A DNA stretch of 18,487 nucleotides from Candidatus Nanopelagicales bacterium. Lineage in GTDB: Bacteria; Actinomycetota; Actinomycetes; S36-B12; UBA5976. The DNA is taken from assembly GCA_021742025.1 (NCBI GenBank), contig JAIOWT010000012.1, forward strand, positions 1-18,487. Reading direction: 5' to 3'. Each line of letters starts with the position of its first letter. Positions within the stretch are counted from its first letter, which is position 1. The position numbers and the translations under genes were made by a program. The notes beneath the pieces were generated by a model. The model saw nothing but the letters and a program-made list of their open reading frames with translations, was not told the origin of the DNA and made no database searches. Positions 14,524 through 18,487 of this stretch are shown piece by piece.

Positions 14524-16075
14524 TTGTGCCCGGAGGCTTACTTGTTACATCCAACACTACGCGGTTCACTTCCCGAACTTCGTTAGTTATTCGATTAGAA
14601 ATTTTCGCCAAAACGTCATAAGGCAATCTGGTCCAATCGGCAGTCATCGCATCTTCACTTGAAACTGGACGCAACACAATTGGATGGCCATAAGTTCTGC
14701 CATCACCTTGAACTCCAACGCTGCGAACATCGGCCAAGAGAACAACTGGGAATTGCCAGATTGAGGAATCTAAACCAGCGATTGTGGTTTCCTCACGAAC
14801 AATGGAATCTGCTGCTCGCAGAATATCTAGGCGTTCTTTGCTGACTGCGCCAACGATTCGAATTCCAAGGCCTGGACCTGGGAATGGGTGGCGCATAACC
14901 ATGGCTTCTGGCAGTCCAAGCTCACGACCAACTGCGCGCACTTCATCTTTAAACAGTTCCCGAAGTGGCTCACAAAGTTGGAATTCAATGTCATCAGGTA
15001 GTCCACCAACATTGTGATGACTCTTGATAGTTGCCGCACCCGTACCACCGCCACTTTCAACAACGTCTGGATATAGCGTTCCTTGAACCAAGAAATCGAT
15101 CGTGGCTCCCGACTCACCTGCCTCAGCAATCAATTGTTTCTGTGCATCTTCAAATACTCGAATAAAGATTCGACCAATAATTTTTCGCTTAGTTTCTGGA
15201 TCCGTAACATCAGCAAGTTCACTCAAGAATCGATCAGCTGCGTCAACTACGACAAGTCGGATTCCAGTAGCAGCTACATAATCACGTTCGACTTGTTCTC
15301 GCTCACCTGCGCGCAACAATCCATGATCGACAAACACGCAAGTTAAGTTGTCACCGACCGCTCTGTGAACCAAAGCCGCAGCGACGGCCGAATCAACACC
15401 ACCAGAAAGTCCACAAATAACTTTAGAGTCACCTAGTTGAGCTTTGATGCGAGCAACTTGTTCATCGACGATACTTGCTGGTGTCCATGTCGGTTCAATC
15501 TTTGCAATGTCATACAAGAAATGTTCGAGAACTTTTTGTCCGTGCTCCGAGTGCATCACTTCAGGATGAAACTGCACGCCAGCCAAGCCACGGGATAGAT
15601 CTTCAAATGCAGCAACTGCCGCTCCAGCACTTGCTGCAGTAACCGTAAATCCAGCAGGTGCTTCCTGGACTGAGTCGCCATGACTCATCCAAACATTTTG
15701 CACTTCAGGTAAGCCAGCAAATAGACAACTACCAGATTTAGTTTTTAACTCAGTTGCACCAAATTCTGATAAGCCAGTTTGGGCAACAGTTCCACCAAGT
15801 GTGGTTGCCATAGCTTGGAAGCCATAACAAATTCCAAACACTGGCAGGTTTGCCTCAAATAACGCAGCCTCAACTTGTGGGGCGCCATCGGCATAAACAC
15901 TCGAAGGTCCACCGGACAAAACAATTGCTAACGGGTTTTTTGCCAACATGTCTTTGACAGACATTGAACTGGGAACAACTTCGGAATAGATTCGCGCTTC
16001 GCGGACTCTGCGAGCAATTAGCTGGGCGTACTGCGCACCAAAATCAACTACAAGTACCGGGCGGGCGTCAGTCAC
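14510..16075 (-). CDS. guaA: GMP synthase (glutamine-hydrolysing)
   Basis: GuaA aminates XMP to GMP using glutamine and ATP. The 521 residues contain the class I amidotransferase domain with nucleophile C83 in [10 protein letters not shown] and H170/E172 in GVQFHPEV. The ATP-pyrophosphatase P-loop SGGVDS is at 224-229. The C-terminal dimerisation domain ends in the family signature KPPGTIEWE. The GTG start at 16073-16075 gives [15 protein letters not shown]. No ribosome-binding site is visible, but TAGGCT at 16082-16087 sits six bases upstream, as in a leaderless promoter. It lies 63 bp after guaB3 and completes the IMP-to-GMP branch begun by guaB. Confidence 0.97.
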   Translation of the reverse strand: MTDARPVLVVDFGAQYAQLIARRVREARIYSEVVPSSMSVKDMLAKNPLAIVLSGGPSSVYADGAPQVEAALFEANLPVFGICYGFQAMATTLGGTVAQTGLSEFGATELKTKSGSCLFAGLPEVQNVWMSHGDSVQEAPAGFTVTAASAGAAVAAFEDLSRGLAGVQFHPEVMHSEHGQKVLEHFLYDIAKIEPTWTPASIVDEQVARIKAQLGDSKVICGLSGGVDSAVAAALVHRAVGDNLTCVFVDHGLLRAGEREQVERDYVAATGIRLVVVDAADRFLSELADVTDPETKRKIIGRIFIRVFEDAQKQLIAEAGESGATIDFLVQGTLYPDVVESGGGTGAATIKSHHNVGGLPDDIEFQLCEPLRELFKDEVRAVGRELGLPEAMVMRHPFPGPGLGIRIVGAVSKERLDILRAADSIVREETTIAGLDSSIWQFPVVLLADVRSVGVQGDGRTYGHPIVLRPVSSEDAMTADWTRLPYDVLAKISNRITNEVREVNRVVLDVTSKPPGTIEWE

Positions 16076-16081
16076 ATACTT

Positions 16082-16087
16082 AGCCTA
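16082..16087 (-). promoter_or_regulatory. guaA: Candidate -10 element for leaderless guaA
   Basis: TAGGCT on the minus strand (TANNNT) ends six bases before the guaA GTG, in a 63-bp gap without a Shine-Dalgarno motif. guaA could therefore be transcribed independently of guaB and guaB3. No -35 is clear. Confidence 0.4.
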
Positions 16088-16138
16088 TTGGTAGTCGAAC
16101 CTTGGATAACTTTCACCTGCGATGGCTAACCTCGCTGA

Positions 16139-17251
16139 CTAATTTGGAGTTACCACTACTTCACAGCGCTGGAATTCCTTTAGGTCTGAATAGCCACAGG
16201 TTGCCATGGCTCGGCGAAGTGCGCCAACCATGTTCATAGTTCCATCAGCAGTGTGTGATGGACCAGAGATGATTTCGCTCAAAGTTCCAGTGATGCCAAG
16301 ATCCACAAGTTCACCCCGTGGCAGTTCTAGGTGTGTTGCTTCAATTCCCCAGTGCTTACCGCGACCTGGTGCATCCGTAGCGCGCGCAAATGTTGAACCA
16401 ACTACAACTGCATCGGCACCTAATGCGATCGCCTTCGATACATCGCCACTGCGACCCATTGAGCCATCGGCAATAACTGAAACGTATCGACCACCGGATT
16501 CATCCAGGTAATCACGACGAGCGGCAGCAACATCTGCGACTGCACTAGCCATAGGGACTCGCACACCAAGCACGTCAAGAGTTGTGTGCGCGGCGCCGCC
16601 ACCGAATCCAACTAGTACTCCGGCTGCGCCAGTACGCATCAAGTGCAACGCAGCTGTGTAGGTTGCGCAACCGCCAACGATAACCGGAACATCTAGTTGG
16701 TAAATGAATTCCTTGAGATTCAATGCCTCGCCACTATTGCTGACATGTTCGGCGCTTACCGTTGTGCCGCGAATAACAAAGATATCTACTCCGGCTTCGA
16801 CAACCTGCTTGGCGAACTGCGCGGTGCGTTGTGGGCTTAGTGCGCCTGCGACAGTGATTCCCGAAGCACGCATTTCTTGGATTCGAGCTGCGATCAATTC
16901 AGGTTTGATTGGCTTCGCATAAATCTCTTGCAACTTGGCAGTTGCGCCTTTGGTATCAAGAGCAGCAATGTCATTTAGGACACCCGTTGGATCTTCGTAC
17001 CTAGTCCAGACACCTTCAAGATTCAAAATAGCTAGTCCACCATTTGCTGCAAAAGTTGCAGCCGTTGCTGGTGAAACAACGGAATCCATTGGAGCCGCAA
17101 TAATTGGATGGCTAAACGAATATGCGTCAATTTTCCAATCCAAGGAAACGAGTTCATCGTCTCGAGTCCGACGACTCGGTACTAACGAGACATCATCGAA
17201 TGAGTAAGTGGCGCGAGCTCGCTTACTTCTGCCGATTTCCACGTCTGACAT
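16139..17251 (-). CDS. guaB3: GuaB3-family IMP dehydrogenase-related protein
   Basis: This 370-residue TIM-barrel protein is related to IMP dehydrogenase but has no CBS domains. Residues 15-60 carry YSFDDVSLVPSRRTR and HPIIAAPMDSVVSP. The substrate loop GFGGGAAHTT (215-224) has His222 where true IMP dehydrogenases have the catalytic Cys. RRDYLDESGGRY and IADGSMGRSGD follow, and the end LKEFQRCEVVV is the GuaB3 signature. Actinobacteria widely keep this paralogue beside guaB; its reaction in this phylum is not settled to my knowledge. Options are a GMP reductase-like, an IMP dehydrogenase-like or a regulatory role. The ATG at 17249-17251 has a strong ribosome-binding site (GGGGAG, five bases upstream) that overlaps the guaB stop region. 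The gap to guaB is nine bases. Confidence 0.92.
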   Translation of the reverse strand: MSDVEIGRSKRARATYSFDDVSLVPSRRTRDDELVSLDWKIDAYSFSHPIIAAPMDSVVSPATAATFAANGGLAILNLEGVWTRYEDPTGVLNDIAALDTKGATAKLQEIYAKPIKPELIAARIQEMRASGITVAGALSPQRTAQFAKQVVEAGVDIFVIRGTTVSAEHVSNSGEALNLKEFIYQLDVPVIVGGCATYTAALHLMRTGAAGVLVGFGGGAAHTTLDVLGVRVPMASAVADVAAARRDYLDESGGRYVSVIADGSMGRSGDVSKAIALGADAVVVGSTFARATDAPGRGKHWGIEATHLELPRGELVDLGITGTLSEIISGPSHTADGTMNMVGALRRAMATCGYSDLKEFQRCEVVVTPN

Positions 17252-17260
17252 TTTTCTCCC

Positions 17261-18487
<1,227 letters not shown>

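Noticed and set aside
16139..17251. Degenerate duplicate of guaB (pseudogene)
   Set aside because: It is full length with its own strong ribosome-binding site and matches the actinobacterial GuaB3 pattern; loss of the Cys is a family trait.

Overview
The window is an ordinary chromosomal region of a small-genome actinobacterium with a moderate GC content, mid-40s percent by eye. The gene order icmB-like / sucC / sucD / DUF6350 / purN / purH / DUF3017 / mdh / icd, next to M23 peptidase / pcrA and guaB / guaB3 / guaA, is the one I know from Streptomyces-type actinobacteria. The modest GC, very short intergenic gaps, frequent GTG starts and touching or overlapping 3' ends suggest a streamlined lineage such as the freshwater Nanopelagicales (acI). 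That placement is inference and rests on no marker search.

Layout. 1-1668 (minus): mdh then icd, the icd running off the left edge. 1821-2516 (plus): a HAD-family hydrolase, divergent from mdh. 9788 down to 2503 (minus): one long run of closely packed genes, namely a B12-binding mutase subunit, sucC, sucD, a DUF6350 membrane protein, purN, purH, a DUF3017 membrane protein and a YdcZ-type transporter. 9789-10043: a 255-bp divergent intergenic region with two near-identical hairpin repeats and a larger nested inverted repeat. 10044-11063 (plus): a secreted M23 endopeptidase. 13275 down to 11065 (minus): the helicase PcrA. 13332-14087 (plus): a PIG-L/LmbE-type deacetylase. 18487 down to 14084 (minus): guaB (5' end missing), guaB3, guaA and a small four-helix membrane protein. 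No stretch longer than 255 bp lacks a gene.

How the genes fit together. Two themes dominate. The first is the TCA cycle around succinyl-CoA and 2-oxoglutarate: isocitrate dehydrogenase, malate dehydrogenase, succinyl-CoA synthetase and a cobalamin-binding acyl-CoA mutase subunit. The second is purine synthesis: PurN and PurH make IMP, and GuaB and GuaA take IMP to GMP, with the GuaB3 paralogue between them. PcrA (DNA repair) and the M23 peptidase (cell-wall remodelling) are neighbours without an obvious pathway link.

I found no mobile element, CRISPR array, tRNA, rRNA or defence cassette, and no convincing new multi-gene system. The least explained material is non-coding: the tandem hairpin repeats and nested stem structure at 9799-9994, a perfect 14-bp palindrome before mdh, and a terminator-like hairpin that uses the last codons of guaA. 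The widely conserved but uncharacterised membrane proteins (DUF6350, DUF3017 and the 116-residue protein after guaA) are the main coding unknowns.
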